A stretch of DNA of 64,000 bases, taken from positions 62,001-126,000 of the forward strand of contig NZ_VSEY01000039.1 in assembly GCF_008086045.1 (NCBI RefSeq). Direction: 5' to 3'. A model generated the notes under the pieces. That model searched no databases. It was not told the origin of the DNA and was given only the letters and a program-made list of their open reading frames with translations. A program made the position numbers and the translations under genes. Below are positions 8,563 to 17,075 of this stretch, one piece after another. This DNA comes from Nonomuraea sp. PA05 (GTDB lineage Bacteria > Actinomycetota > Actinomycetes > Streptosporangiales > Streptosporangiaceae). How positions within the stretch are numbered: the stretch's first letter is position 1; each line of letters starts with the position of its first letter.

Positions 8563-8682
8563 GACGCAACTCCTCGTGGTCGCGGCGCCTATCCTGAGGT
8601 TGCGACTCCAGGCAGGGCAGGCGCCTTGTTCCGGATGTCCGGCCGCCGGGGTGTTGGCGCACCCCGGCGGCCGATCTTTCTG

Positions 8683-9285
8683 TCACGACTCGCCGAGCAC
8701 CTGTCCCAGGAGCTCCCGCCTGACGGTGCTCGGCCAGTCGAGCTCGCCCGACTCCAGCCGGGCGATGAGCTCGCGCAGCCAGGTCAGCTCCGCCTCGCTG
8801 ACCGCACGTTCGTAGTCGACCTCGATCATCAGGACGTCGGGCAGGCCGCTGTCGCGCATGGCCTTGAGATGACCGCTCATCGCGGCCAGCGCCCCTTCGA
8901 TCGTCGCGGCCCTGGTGCGCAGGGCGCGCAGCGCGTCGGGGACCGGCAGGACGCCGATCAGGGAGACGGCGGCGGTGAACGTGCGGCGCTCGGCCCCCGG
9001 GCTCTCCAGCAGCGCCCGGAGCCTGGTCGCCAGCTCGCGGCGGCCCTCGTCGGTGATCTCGTAGACCGTGCGCTCCGGCCGGCGGCCCTCCCTGCTGGTC
9101 TCGACCGGCACGATCAGCTCCTCGCCGGCGAGCCGCTCGACCGCGTGGTAGAGGCTTCTGGGCAGCCCCGTCACGTAGTCCTTGTGCGCGTCGACGATGA
9201 AGCGGTGCAGCTCGTACGGGTGGCTGGCGCGGACCGACAGCATGGCCAGCACGGTCAGGCCGACCAGGTCGGGGCGTCGCGCCAT
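8683..9285 (-). CDS. PadR-family transcriptional regulator
   Basis: A 200-residue repressor with the N-terminal winged helix (ARRPDLVGLTVLAMLSV, SHPYELHRFI, LYHAVERLAGEELI, RTVYEITDEGRRELATRL) and a C-terminal helical dimerisation domain. ATG 9283-9285 is chosen because AAGGGAG precedes it by 4 nt; an ATG five codons upstream lacks a ribosome site and overlaps the operator. A palindrome 18 bp upstream implies autoregulation. Candidate targets are its own gene and the downstream NTF2-like and SRPBCC genes. Confidence 0.88.
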   Translation of the reverse strand: MARRPDLVGLTVLAMLSVRASHPYELHRFIVDAHKDYVTGLPRSLYHAVERLAGEELIVPVETSREGRRPERTVYEITDEGRRELATRLRALLESPGAERRTFTAAVSLIGVLPVPDALRALRTRAATIEGALAAMSGHLKAMRDSGLPDVLMIEVDYERAVSEAELTWLRELIARLESGELDWPSTVRRELLGQVLGES

Positions 9286-9302
9286 GTTTCTCCCTTCCAT
9301 AT

Positions 9303-9313
9303 TGCAATTTGCA
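9303..9313. promoter_or_regulatory. Probable PadR operator, TGCAA-N-TTGCA
   Basis: A perfect 5-bp inverted repeat around one base lies between the padR start and a minus-strand TATAGT element (complement at 9314-9319). The location is that of an autoregulatory operator. Confidence 0.55.
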
Positions 9314-9508
9314 CTATACGCTACCCGGCGCCGAACGCGAGGTCCGCGTCGCTGAAGATCGGGTGCGGCGGGTTCACGTCCGTCTCGCCGCCTCCGCCGT
9401 CGCAGCGGCGGTCGGGGGCGGTGAGATCGCGCCGGCGCCCGGCATGCGGCTCACCGGCGTCCGCCTCACGGGCGCGCCGGTCGCGACGCCGGGAGGACGG
9501 TGAAAGTT

Positions 9509-10324
9509 TCAGCTCTGGCCGCGACCGGCCCCGTCCGGCGGGAACGGCTGTCTCGGCTTGGGCCCCGGGTCGCGGTGGCGCTTGTCACGGATGTAGATGA
9601 CGGCCGGCTTCCCGTCGCCGAGCGGCCGCCGATCCAGGTCGAACAGCGTCGTGGCGGCGACGAGATCGCTCAGCTTGGCGTGCCCGTAGCTGCGCGAGTC
9701 GAAGTCCGGGCTCTGCTTGATGAGGATGTGCCCCACGGACGCCAGCCCCGCCCAGCCGTCGTCGTCGGAGGACGCCTCGACGGCGTTGCGGAGCAGGTTC
9801 ACCAGTGTGGTGTCCGCCCTGAGCCGCGCGGCCGGACGCGGCGGCGGCGAGACGGCGTCCGTGAGCGGGGCGCCTGTCGGGGCGTAGGTCAGGTTCTCGA
9901 TGTAGATGAACTTGTCGCAGGCCGCGACGAACGGCTTGGGCGTCTTGCGCTCGCCGAAGCCGTACACCGTCAGGCCCGACTCCCGGATGCGCTGCGCCAG
10001 TCTGGTGAAGTCGCTGTCGCTGGAGACGATGCAGAACCCGTCGAAGCGCCCGGAGTACAGCAGGTCCATCGCGTCGATGACGAGGGCCGCGTCGGTGGCG
10101 TTCTTGCCGGTGGTGTAGGCGAACTGCTGGATCGGCTGGATGGACTGGGCGAGCAGGTGTTCCTTCCAGCCCTTCAGGCCCGCTCCCGTCCAGTCGCCGT
10201 AGGCGCGTTTGACGTGGGCGGTGCCGTACTTCGCGACCTCGGCCAGCAGGCCTGTGACGGCTCCTGGCTGAGCGTTGTCGGCGTCGATGAGCACCGCTAG
10301 CTTGGTGGCGATCTCCTCGGCCAT
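9509..10324 (-). CDS. NYN-domain (LabA-like) protein with OST-HTH/LOTUS-type C-terminus
   Basis: A 271-residue protein. Residues about 8-160 are a NYN/PIN-fold ribonuclease-like domain with acidic sites LIDADNA, DAALVIDAMDLL and FCIVSSDSDFTRLAQ. Residues about 175-250 resemble an OST-HTH/LOTUS domain (LVNLLRNAVEASSDDDGWAG, then GHILIKQ and YGHAKLSDLVAA). This pairing is common in bacterial LabA-like proteins thought to act on RNA. The tail is Pro/Arg-rich. It stands alone on the minus strand between PadR and the NmrA genes; the 223 bp on its left carry no convincing gene. Confidence 0.82.
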   Translation of the reverse strand: MAEEIATKLAVLIDADNAQPGAVTGLLAEVAKYGTAHVKRAYGDWTGAGLKGWKEHLLAQSIQPIQQFAYTTGKNATDAALVIDAMDLLYSGRFDGFCIVSSDSDFTRLAQRIRESGLTVYGFGERKTPKPFVAACDKFIYIENLTYAPTGAPLTDAVSPPPRPAARLRADTTLVNLLRNAVEASSDDDGWAGLASVGHILIKQSPDFDSRSYGHAKLSDLVAATTLFDLDRRPLGDGKPAVIYIRDKRHRDPGPKPRQPFPPDGAGRGQS

Positions 10325-10536
10325 GCCGTTTCTCCGGATCGGAAGCTGGGTGGGGGGTCCAGGCCAGGCCCATGACGAACATCGCGGCCTTCACCACCGT
10401 CAGCGCCGTCGCGGGACCTGCTCCCGCCCGTCATCATGCCCGTCGATCAAGATCCAGAAGCTGGACGCCCGGACCAGGACGCAGTCGGTGGAGATCGCCG
10501 AACGGAAGAGCCGGCTGGTCCGGGTGATCCAGGAGG
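10325..10536. other. Intergenic stretch with no confident gene
   Basis: This 212-bp gap has a plus-strand open stretch ending SRLVRVIQEVSRC that is coding-like in composition but has no start signal and no recognisable family. It may be an eroded gene end; I do not annotate it as a gene. Confidence 0.3.
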
Positions 10537-11397
10537 TCAGCCGTTGCTGAAGGCGGCGGCGTGGTCGGCCACCCACTCGGCGTAGGTGCGCGCGGGCCGC
10601 CCGAGCGCCTTGTCCACCTCGTCCGTCACCACCTGCCGCCCCTGGCGGAGGTAGTGCGCGTACCTGGCCATCAGGGCGCGCGCCCACGGCTCAGGCAGCC
10701 CGTTGGCCACCAGGTGGGCGGCGACGGCCTCGGCCGGGACCTCCTCGAAACGCAGCGGCCTGCCGAGCTCCGCCGCGATCACGGCCACCATCTCCTCGTG
10801 CGACAGGGAGCGCGGCCCGGTCAGCTCCAGCTTGCGGCCGTCCAACTCGTCGGTGAGCAGCGCGCGGGCGGCGACGTCGGCCAGGTCGCGCTCGTCGAGC
10901 ACCGGCTCACGGAAGGCGGCGTAGGCGTAGCGGACGACGTCGCCGGCGCGGAGCTGGCCGCCCCACGCCTGGGCGGAGTTGCCGGCGAAGCTGCTCGCCC
11001 GCAGGCTGGTCCAGGTCAGGCCGCTGGCCATGGCGTCCTGTTCGGCCTCCTTGTTCCTGTCGCCGCGCCAGCGGGAGGGCTGCAGCTCATCCGGGTCGTC
11101 GACGTTGATCGCCGACAGCGCCACCACCTTGCGCGCGCCCCGTTCCGCGGCCACCGCCAGCAGCCGCCGCGCGGAGTCGCCGAACGCGCGCGGGTGCAGG
11201 AAGACGGTCTCCGCGCCGTCGAAGCACCCGGCCGTGGTCTCGGGCTTGGAGGGGTCGCCGTGGACGAGCTCCACCTCCCCGGGCAGCCCGGCCTGTTCCG
11301 GCGAGCGGGTCACGGCGCGTACGCGGGCGCCGGCGGCCACGAGCCGCTCGACGACGAGCCGTCCGAAGGCGCCGGTGGCGCCGGTCATGACGATCAT
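10537..11397 (-). CDS. NmrA/SDR-family NAD(P)-binding protein (copy 1)
   Basis: A 286-residue atypical short-chain dehydrogenase with the N-terminal nucleotide loop MTGATGAFGRLV (GxxGxxG) and the NmrA-like C-terminal signature RPARTYAEWVADHAAAF. The canonical catalytic YxxxK is absent, so it is either an NAD(P)H sensor or a quinone-reductase-like enzyme. It is a tandem paralogue of the next upstream gene, which shares GLP-x-GVE, LTGP and the RTxAEWxAxHA tail, and starts 27 bp after that gene's stop. The two are probably one transcript. Confidence 0.82.
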   Translation of the reverse strand: MIVMTGATGAFGRLVVERLVAAGARVRAVTRSPEQAGLPGEVELVHGDPSKPETTAGCFDGAETVFLHPRAFGDSARRLLAVAAERGARKVVALSAINVDDPDELQPSRWRGDRNKEAEQDAMASGLTWTSLRASSFAGNSAQAWGGQLRAGDVVRYAYAAFREPVLDERDLADVAARALLTDELDGRKLELTGPRSLSHEEMVAVIAAELGRPLRFEEVPAEAVAAHLVANGLPEPWARALMARYAHYLRQGRQVVTDEVDKALGRPARTYAEWVADHAAAFSNG

Positions 11398-11424
11398 GGG
11401 TCTCTCGCTTTCCGGTGGCAGGTG

Positions 11425-12300
11425 TCAGGGCAGGAAGTGGTGGGCGTGCTCGGCGGCCCACTCGGCGAACGTGCGCGGCGGCCGGCCGGTGATCCGCTCG
11501 ACCTCGCCGGTCAGCGTCGTGGCGAGCTCGTTCGGCGTGCCGTACATCCGCAGCAGCATCTCCACCAGGTCGGCGTCGCCGACGCCGTCCACCTCGGAGA
11601 ACGCGCGGAACAGCGACAGCTGCGGCCTGCGGCCCTCCGTGACCCACTCGCGGCGCACCTGGTCGGGGGTGAGCTCCTCGAAACGCAGGTCGCGGCCGGT
11701 CGCCTCGCCGATGATCGCGACCATCCCGCGGGCCGTGAGCACCTGGGGGCCGGTGAGGAGATAGGACCGGCCGCCGTGGCCGCCGTCCTCGGTCAGCACC
11801 GTCGCGGCGACGGCGCCGATGTCGTACTCGTCGATGGGCGGGCTCTTGCGGTCGCCGTGCGGCTCGCGCACCCGGCCGGTGGTGCGCAGCGGCTCGCCCC
11901 AGTCGGTGCGGAAGTTGGCCATGAACTGCAGCGGCTGCAGGAACGTCCACTCCATCCCACTGGCCCGGACGGCCGGTTCCAGCGTGCCCTCCTGCCAGCC
12001 GCCCAGCACCGTGACCTTGCGGACGCCGGCGCGCTCCGCCAGCTTCACCAGGTGCGGCCCGTTGGCCAGCGGCCGGTAGTCGCCGCCGAAGTTGATCAGG
12101 TGGGCGGCGGTGACGCCGTCGAAGGCCGCTTCCAGCCCGGCGGCGTCGGTGAGGTCGCCGCCGGCCACCTCGACGCCCGCCGGCAGGCCGGCGCGGGCGG
12201 GGTCGCGGGTGAGTGCGCGCACCTGCTGCCCTCGGTCGAGCAGGTTCCGGACGACCTGCCGCCCGACGGTGCCGGTCGCCCCGGTGACGAGAACGGTCAT
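11425..12300 (-). CDS. NmrA/SDR-family NAD(P)-binding protein (copy 2)
   Basis: A 291-residue protein starting MTVLVTGATGTVGRQVVRNL. The nucleotide loop and the tail RPPRTFAEWAAEHAHHFLP align with copy 1 downstream, indicating tandem duplication followed by divergence. The ATG 12298-12300 has GGGAGG 6 nt upstream; the open frame extends further but without start signals. It is divergent from the sigma-factor gene across a 264-bp gap in which I see no other gene. Confidence 0.82.
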   Translation of the reverse strand: MTVLVTGATGTVGRQVVRNLLDRGQQVRALTRDPARAGLPAGVEVAGGDLTDAAGLEAAFDGVTAAHLINFGGDYRPLANGPHLVKLAERAGVRKVTVLGGWQEGTLEPAVRASGMEWTFLQPLQFMANFRTDWGEPLRTTGRVREPHGDRKSPPIDEYDIGAVAATVLTEDGGHGGRSYLLTGPQVLTARGMVAIIGEATGRDLRFEELTPDQVRREWVTEGRRPQLSLFRAFSEVDGVGDADLVEMLLRMYGTPNELATTLTGEVERITGRPPRTFAEWAAEHAHHFLP

Positions 12301-12564
12301 GTTGTGCCTCCCTTGGTCATGCCTCCTGAGAGGAACGGCCGGAGGGGGAACGTGACGCGGCGCCGCCGGATGTGGCGGAGGTCTCACCCGGGCAGTTGTA
12401 ATCCTTTCGTGACCCACAAGAGGTGATAGATCGCAATTTACGGGCATTTTGGATCTCGAAGTCCAGCAGAGGGCTTCGTCTCACGCGAATCACCGGAGCG
12501 TGCCTCTGCCTGGGCTCTTTGTGTCTTGGGCAGGGTCGCTGGCACATTTTCTTGGAGCAGCAAC

Positions 12565-13338
12565 ATGCCTGTCCTGAACATCGCATTCGAGCAGCTCACC
12601 GCCGAAGAGCTGCTGGCCGAGCTGGCCGACCCGCAGGTCTCGGAGATGCATGCCGTCCGCATTCGCGAGCGTCTGGTGGAGATGCACGAAGGACTGGTCA
12701 ACGAGGTCACCCGCCGTTACCGGTTCCGAGGCGAGCCCATGGAGGATCTGCGCCAGGCCGCGTACGTCGGGCTGATGAAGGCCGTCAACGGCTTCGACCC
12801 CGAGCTCGGGCACGAGTTCAGGGGCTACGCCATGATCACCATGATGGGCGAGGTCAAGCGGCACTTCCGCGACCGCACCTGGGCCATCCGGGTGCCGCGC
12901 GTCTACCAGGAACGCCGCATCGAGCTCAACAAGGCCACCGCCGAGCTCACCCAGAAGCTGGGCCACTCCCCCACCGTGGCCGAACTGGCCGAGAAGATGG
13001 GCATCTCCGAGGAGGACGTCCTGCTCGCCCTGGAGGCCTCCACCGCGTACAGCACGCTGTCGCTGGACGCCCCCGTCAGCAGCGGTGACGACGACGCCGC
13101 CGAGCTGAGCGACTTCGTGGCCGACCAGGACGCCTCGCTCGACACGCTGGTCGACCGGCACGCGGTCAAGCCCCTCATCGACGCCCTCCCGGCGCGGGAG
13201 AAGAACATCCTGCTGATGCGGTTCTACGGCAACATGACGCAGTCGGAGATCGCCCAGGAGTTCGGCATCTCGCAGATGCACGTCTCCCGCATCCTGCGCT
13301 CGGTCCTCACCAAGCTGCGCACGGCCCTGTCGGAGTGA
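12565..13338 (+). CDS. RNA polymerase sigma factor, SigB/SigF/SigG family
   Basis: A 257-residue group 3 sigma factor. Region 2 includes EDLRQAAYVGLMKAVNGFD and FRGYAMITMMGEVKRHFRD; region 3 is around LNKATAELTQKLGHSPTVAEL; region 4 is LPAREKNILLMRFYGNMTQS followed by the helix-turn-helix IAQEFGISQMHVSRIL. These match stress and sporulation sigma factors of actinomycetes. ATG 12565-12567 has GGAG 7 nt upstream. No anti-sigma gene is adjacent, so control must come from elsewhere; a STAS protein sits at 45.2 kb but there is no evidence that they interact. Confidence 0.9.
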   Translation: MPVLNIAFEQLTAEELLAELADPQVSEMHAVRIRERLVEMHEGLVNEVTRRYRFRGEPMEDLRQAAYVGLMKAVNGFDPELGHEFRGYAMITMMGEVKRHFRDRTWAIRVPRVYQERRIELNKATAELTQKLGHSPTVAELAEKMGISEEDVLLALEASTAYSTLSLDAPVSSGDDDAAELSDFVADQDASLDTLVDRHAVKPLIDALPAREKNILLMRFYGNMTQSEIAQEFGISQMHVSRILRSVLTKLRTALSE

Positions 13339-13537
13339 CCGATCGCGAGAGTGCGGCCGACGGGCGATACCGTCGGCCGCACCGTCCGGCACCACGGAAG
13401 TCACATATCGTGTCGGGTAAGAGACGCTCCCATCATTGACCGATCATCGCGTGTGGATCACATTCCGAATGATCGTCCTTATCTCTGCTTCAGGTGGCTG
13501 ACCGTCTCTTTCCCGGGGTCTGCGTCAGCGTGCAGCA

Positions 13538-14396
13538 ATGCGCAGACGTCGTGTACGGGCACGGTTATCGGCCCTTGTGATCGGTCTTGTGGCCATGGTG
13601 TCAATGTCCGCTCTGGGAGTTCCGGATCAGCTGATCGAGCCGGCGGCGGCCGCGTCCGATCCCGAGCAGTCGGTGGACGCTCGGCCGGTGCAGGAGAAGA
13701 AGGCCGCCAAGGGGGCGGAGGAATCCGCCCCGAGGTGACACGGAAACGGCCGGTCTGGCCCGCGCCGGGCAAGGCCGAGGTGTCCATGCCCGAGGCGGGC
13801 GGTCTGGCGGAGGCCGGGGCGTTGCCGGTGCGGCTGGCCAGGATCCAAGGAGCCGGACCCGACAAGGTGGCAGTGGAGACGCTGGCACCGGAGACCGCTC
13901 GTGTGACGCCTATGGCGGCCAGTTCGTCAGCCGGTTGAAGGTGGTGCGGCTGCCCGCCTGCGCGCTGCGGGAGCCGCGTCCGCGCTCGTGCGTCGTGCGG
14001 CCGACGGTGGTGCCATCGGTCAACGACATCAAGGCCGGGACGCTGACCGCCGAGGTGCAGGCCGCTCCCGCGGGCGCCGCCCAGGCAGAGGTGCGAGTAC
14101 CGGCGGCAGGCGGGGACCGCAAGCCGGACCTGGCCAAGGCGGCGCAGGCGGCGCTGGCGGCGCAACTGGCGGCCGGCTCGGTGTTTCTGCTGGCCAGCGA
14201 GCTGCTGAACGACGGATTCACCCAAGGGCTGACCAAGAACAAGAAGGGCTACCTGTTCCGGAACGCTGCCGGCGAAGAGGTGCGCATCATGCGCCGCAAC
14301 GGGGCATGGGACATCAGGATCCGCAACTATCTGGCTGAGAACGGCGACGTCGCGCCGCCCAACTCGGCCCATCAGATCACGGCAAAATCCTATTGA
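13538..14396 (+). pseudogene. Eroded Rhs/YD-repeat-type polymorphic toxin: secretion leader joined to C-terminal toxin tip
   Basis: Three consecutive reading frames make up one broken gene. Frame 1 (13538-13738) encodes an export leader, MRRRRVRARLSALVIGL and onward, ending EESAPR-stop. Frame 2 resumes at about 13729 (VWPAPGKAEVSMPEAGGLAE) to about 13905. Frame 3 (about 13905-14396) reads AYGGQFVSRLKVVRLPACAL, then switches from pre-repeat sequence to a toxin-like tip with KKGYLFRNAAGEEVRIMRRN and IRIRNYLAENGDVAPP. In full-length actinomycete Rhs-type secreted toxins these parts are separated by well over a thousand residues of YD repeats, all missing here. At least two frame disruptions and one large internal deletion are needed. 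It is unlikely to make an exported toxin, although 13935-14396 could still yield the tip. Confidence 0.65.
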
Positions 14397-14815
14397 TGAT
14401 CACAGAGGCCGAGGAGATTGAGCTCGCCCTGACCGGCCACAGGCACTTCGAGGAGTGCCTGTTGGTCGATGTCAGATGGCGGCACTACGGCACCACCATT
14501 GACTTCTTCTTCAATTACATCTGGGAGGACGACCGGATCCGGCCGCAGATCCTGGATCGGCCCCAGCTGGTGACGGTGCGGGCCTACCTGGTGCAGGAGC
14601 TCAAACTGGCCAACGCGATCACCGAGACCATGGCCCGCGAACCGGAATCCCTCAACTGGGGGTTCTCGGAGGTGGCGATGGTCAGGCTCGTCGCGGACAG
14701 CCCGCTCCTGGCGCCCTATCGCCATCACGGCACGACGTACCACCATCTCGCCATCCTGTGGGAGGGAGACAGGAGGATCGACATGGTCTTCCGCGGCCTC
14801 GACATCAGCACCTGA
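14396..14815 (+). CDS. Putative immunity protein for the adjacent toxin tip
   Basis: A 139-residue acidic, soluble protein (MITEAEEIELALTGHRHFEE at the start) with no recognised family. Its ATG overlaps the toxin stop codon (TGATG at 14394-14398), the standard toxin-immunity spacing, and it is intact although the toxin is broken. Weak features are several Trp/Tyr-rich strands (YGTTIDFFFNYIWEDD, TYHHLAILWEGD). I infer immunity from position and size only; it could have a different role. Confidence 0.55.
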   Translation: MITEAEEIELALTGHRHFEECLLVDVRWRHYGTTIDFFFNYIWEDDRIRPQILDRPQLVTVRAYLVQELKLANAITETMAREPESLNWGFSEVAMVRLVADSPLLAPYRHHGTTYHHLAILWEGDRRIDMVFRGLDIST

Positions 14816-14852
14816 TCCGAGGGGAATGTCCGTCTCTGGCACACTTTGGCGG

Positions 14853-15632
14853 GTGAAGCGGCTACTCCTCATCGGCATCGGCGCCGGCGACCCCGACCAT
14901 CTCACCCTGCAGGCGGTCAAGGCGATCGCCGCCGCGGACGTGTTCTTCATCGTGGACAAGGGCGAGGTCAAGCACGACCTCGTCCAGCTCCGGCTGGACA
15001 TGATCGCCGAGCACGGGCGGCAGCCGTACCGGATCGCCGAGGCGCGCGACCCGGAGCGGGACCGCGACGCCGCCGCCTACACCGCCGCCGTGGACGACTG
15101 GCGCTCGCGGCGCGGGCGCGCCGTCGAGACGCTGATCCGCGATGAGCTGGGCGACGGCGAGACGGGCGCGTTCCTGGTGTGGGGCGACCCGGGCGTGTAC
15201 GACAGCACGCTGGCCATCGTCGAGGAGATCCTCGAGCGCGGGGACGTGACCTTCGACTACGCGGTCGTCCCCGGCATCAGCAGCGTGTCCGCGCTCACGG
15301 CCGCCTGCCGCACCAGCCTGACCCAGGTCGGGCGGCCGGTGCACCTGACGACGGGGCGGCGGCTGGCCGAGGGCGGCCCGACGGCCGACGACGTGGTGGT
15401 GATGCTGGACGCGCACTGCTCGTTCGCCGGGCTGGACGACTACGCCATCCACTGGGGCGCCTACGTGGGCACGGCCGACGAGATCCTCGTGTCGGGGCCG
15501 GTGGCCGAGGTGGGCGAGCGCATCCGGCGGGTGCGGGCCGAGGCGCGGGCACGCAAGGGGTGGATCATGGACACGTACCTGCTGCGGCGGCTGCCCCCTC
15601 GTCCAGAAGAAGCTCGTCCAGAAGAAGCCTGA
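14853..15632 (+). CDS. cobF: Precorrin-6A synthase (deacetylating)
   Basis: A 259-residue tetrapyrrole methylase of aerobic cobalamin synthesis: it methylates C1 of the precorrin-5 ring with S-adenosylmethionine and releases acetate. Motifs are LLLIGIGAGDPDHLTLQAV at the N-terminus, LVWGDPGVYDSTLAIV in the centre and AVVPGISSVSALTAA. GTG 14853-14855 matches the usual family start; ATG at 14826 would add nine residues with GAGGGG placed too close. No other cob genes are nearby. The 3' end overlaps the convergent hydrolase gene by 68 bp, and the last codons contain a 15-bp tandem duplication. Confidence 0.87.
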   Translation: MKRLLLIGIGAGDPDHLTLQAVKAIAAADVFFIVDKGEVKHDLVQLRLDMIAEHGRQPYRIAEARDPERDRDAAAYTAAVDDWRSRRGRAVETLIRDELGDGETGAFLVWGDPGVYDSTLAIVEEILERGDVTFDYAVVPGISSVSALTAACRTSLTQVGRPVHLTTGRRLAEGGPTADDVVVMLDAHCSFAGLDDYAIHWGAYVGTADEILVSGPVAEVGERIRRVRAEARARKGWIMDTYLLRRLPPRPEEARPEEA

Positions 15633-16515
15633 TCAGCTCGACGCGCCGCTCGGTGTCGTCGGCGGTGGCGAGCAGCACGATGCTCCAGCCCGAATCAGGC
15701 AAGCGGGCGTGCAGGGCGCGCAGGCCCGGCCAGCCGCCGCCGTGCCGGTGCACGCGGTGGCCGGCATGCGAGCGGAGGCCGACGCCCCACGCGTAGTCGG
15801 TACGGGTGCCGTCAGCCAGGCGGCCGGGGGTGTGCAGGAGCTCCGAGACGCCGAGTTCGTCGGCGTTCAGCGCCTGGCCCCAGCGCAACAGGTCGGCGGC
15901 GGTGCTCCACACGCCACCGTCGCCGAGCGACAGCGGCGCCGGGTGCCGGGGGCTCAGCGGCGTCGCGCCGGGCGGGGTGGCGGCGGGGCCGGGCCAGAAG
16001 CGGGTGCCGGGCATGGACAGCGGGGTGAACAGCCTGTCCTGGGCCAGCTCGGGCAGCGGCCGGCCCGCCGCCCGTTCGGCCGCCGCGGCGAGGCAGACGT
16101 AGCCGGCGTTGGAGTAGGCGTAGGCGGTGCCGGGGACGCCGGGCAGGGCGGCGAAGCCGGCGAGGGAGCGGAGGACGCCCCGGCTGGTGCGGTCGCCGGT
16201 CAGCGCGGCGTCGACGAGGGAGTCGGCGGGCAGGGCGGCGAGGTGGTGCAGCAGGTGCCGCAGGCTGACGCCGCCGGCCCACGCGGGGAACTCGGGAAGA
16301 TGCTCGCGGAGCGGGCCGTCCACGTCGAGGACGCCGTCCCGGGCGAGCAGCGCGATCAGCGCGGCGGTCATCTGCTTGGAGAGCGAGGCCGCGTAGACGG
16401 GCGTCGCGGGCGTGAGCCCCTGCGCGTGGAAGATCGGCGGCTCGCGGTCGTGCTGGAGGCCGACGACGAGCGGCTCGTCACCGCCGTAACCGGCCTGCCG
16501 CACCAGCCGTTCCAC
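15565..16515 (-). CDS. Serine hydrolase, class C beta-lactamase/esterase family
   Basis: A 316-residue cytoplasmic protein without a signal peptide. It has the SxxK motif YAASLSKQMTAALIALL, the YxN motif AYAYSNAGYVC and HRHGGGWPG in place of the KTG triad. These are features of the EstB/class C beta-lactamase-like hydrolase superfamily rather than of a true secreted beta-lactamase. GTG 16513-16515 with AGGGG upstream is chosen; it begins 2 nt after the regulator stop, so the two are one operon. The C-terminal LLLDELLLDE comes from the 15-bp repeat shared with the overlapping cobF end. Confidence 0.82.
   Translation of the reverse strand: MERLVRQAGYGGDEPLVVGLQHDREPPIFHAQGLTPATPVYAASLSKQMTAALIALLARDGVLDVDGPLREHLPEFPAWAGGVSLRHLLHHLAALPADSLVDAALTGDRTSRGVLRSLAGFAALPGVPGTAYAYSNAGYVCLAAAAERAAGRPLPELAQDRLFTPLSMPGTRFWPGPAATPPGATPLSPRHPAPLSLGDGGVWSTAADLLRWGQALNADELGVSELLHTPGRLADGTRTDYAWGVGLRSHAGHRVHRHGGGWPGLRALHARLPDSGWSIVLLATADDTERRVELIRLLLDELLLDEGAAAAAGTCP
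15598..15627. repeat. 15-bp tandem repeat coding on both strands at the cobF/hydrolase overlap
   Basis: Two exact copies of CTCGTCCAGAAGAAG. On the plus strand they add RPEEA repeats to the end of CobF; on the minus strand they encode the duplicated LLLDE near the end of the serine hydrolase. Confidence 0.9.
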
Positions 16516-16517
16516 GG

Positions 16518-17021
16518 TCAGCCCCTGCCCTGGGACGCGCGCAGCGCCGCGAGCCGGGCCTGCCATTTGTCCACCAGAACTGGGATCTCCTCTCGCATGA
16601 GCTGCAGGAACTCCCACGTCTCGGCCAGCCGCGCCGCCGCCGGGCTGCCCTCGCCGACCGCCTCCATGCCCTCACTCAGGGTGCGCTCCCACTGCGTGAA
16701 CAGCGCGTCCTGCTGGAGGATGGCCTGCGACCACTGGTCCTCGGTGACCCGGTAGTGGTCGCGGCGCGCGCCGGGTTCGCGTTCGCGCGTGACCAGCGCC
16801 ACCTGCGTCAGATACCGTACGGCGCCCGACACCGCAGCCGGGCTCACCTGCAAGAACTCCGCCAGCTCAGCGGCGGTGCCCCGGCCCTCCTCGGCGACCA
16901 GGAGGGCGGCGTAGATCCGGGCGGGCATCCGCGGGATGCCGGTGGCTACCAGGTCGAGGGCGAGACGCTCCACGAAGCGGCGCACCGCCTCCTCGTCGAT
17001 CTTCCTCTGCACCCAGCACAT
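16518..17021 (-). CDS. MarR/GbsR-type transcriptional regulator
   Basis: A 167-residue winged-helix protein. The DNA-binding part is IPRMPARIYAALLVAEEGR, TAAELAEFLQVSPAAVSGAV and RYLTQVALVTREREPGAR, followed by a helical C-terminus with LMREEIPVLVDKWQARLAAL. This is the pattern of GbsR-like MarR regulators. The start is probably ATG 17019-17021, though a GTG at 17010-17012 is possible. It is divergent from the methyltransferase gene, with an 18-bp palindrome between them, and cotranscribed with the serine hydrolase gene. Confidence 0.83.
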   Translation of the reverse strand: MCWVQRKIDEEAVRRFVERLALDLVATGIPRMPARIYAALLVAEEGRGTAAELAEFLQVSPAAVSGAVRYLTQVALVTREREPGARRDHYRVTEDQWSQAILQQDALFTQWERTLSEGMEAVGEGSPAAARLAETWEFLQLMREEIPVLVDKWQARLAALRASQGRG

Positions 17022-17038
17022 CCTACGGTATTCAGAAC

Positions 17039-17056
17039 TTTCACGAACTTGTGAAA
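17039..17056. promoter_or_regulatory. Probable GbsR/MarR operator TTTCACGAACTTGTGAAA
   Basis: Perfect 6-bp arms (TTTCAC/GTGAAA) with a 6-bp spacer, centred between the divergent regulator (start 17021) and methyltransferase (start 17076) genes. It is placed to control both. Confidence 0.6.
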
Positions 17057-17075
17057 AGTGTGTACCCTCTTGGGC

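Noticed and set aside
9309..9503. 64-codon plus-strand frame between padR and the NYN gene
   Set aside because: It begins inside the PadR operator, is low complexity and has no ribosome site.
10325..10536. Short plus-strand coding-like stretch ending SRLVRVIQEVSRC
   Set aside because: No start codon with ribosome site and no family match. It is listed only as an uncertain intergenic stretch.
14393..14398. TTG at 14393 as start of the immunity-like gene
   Set aside because: The ATG at 14396 overlaps the toxin stop in the usual TGATG form and is the more credible start.
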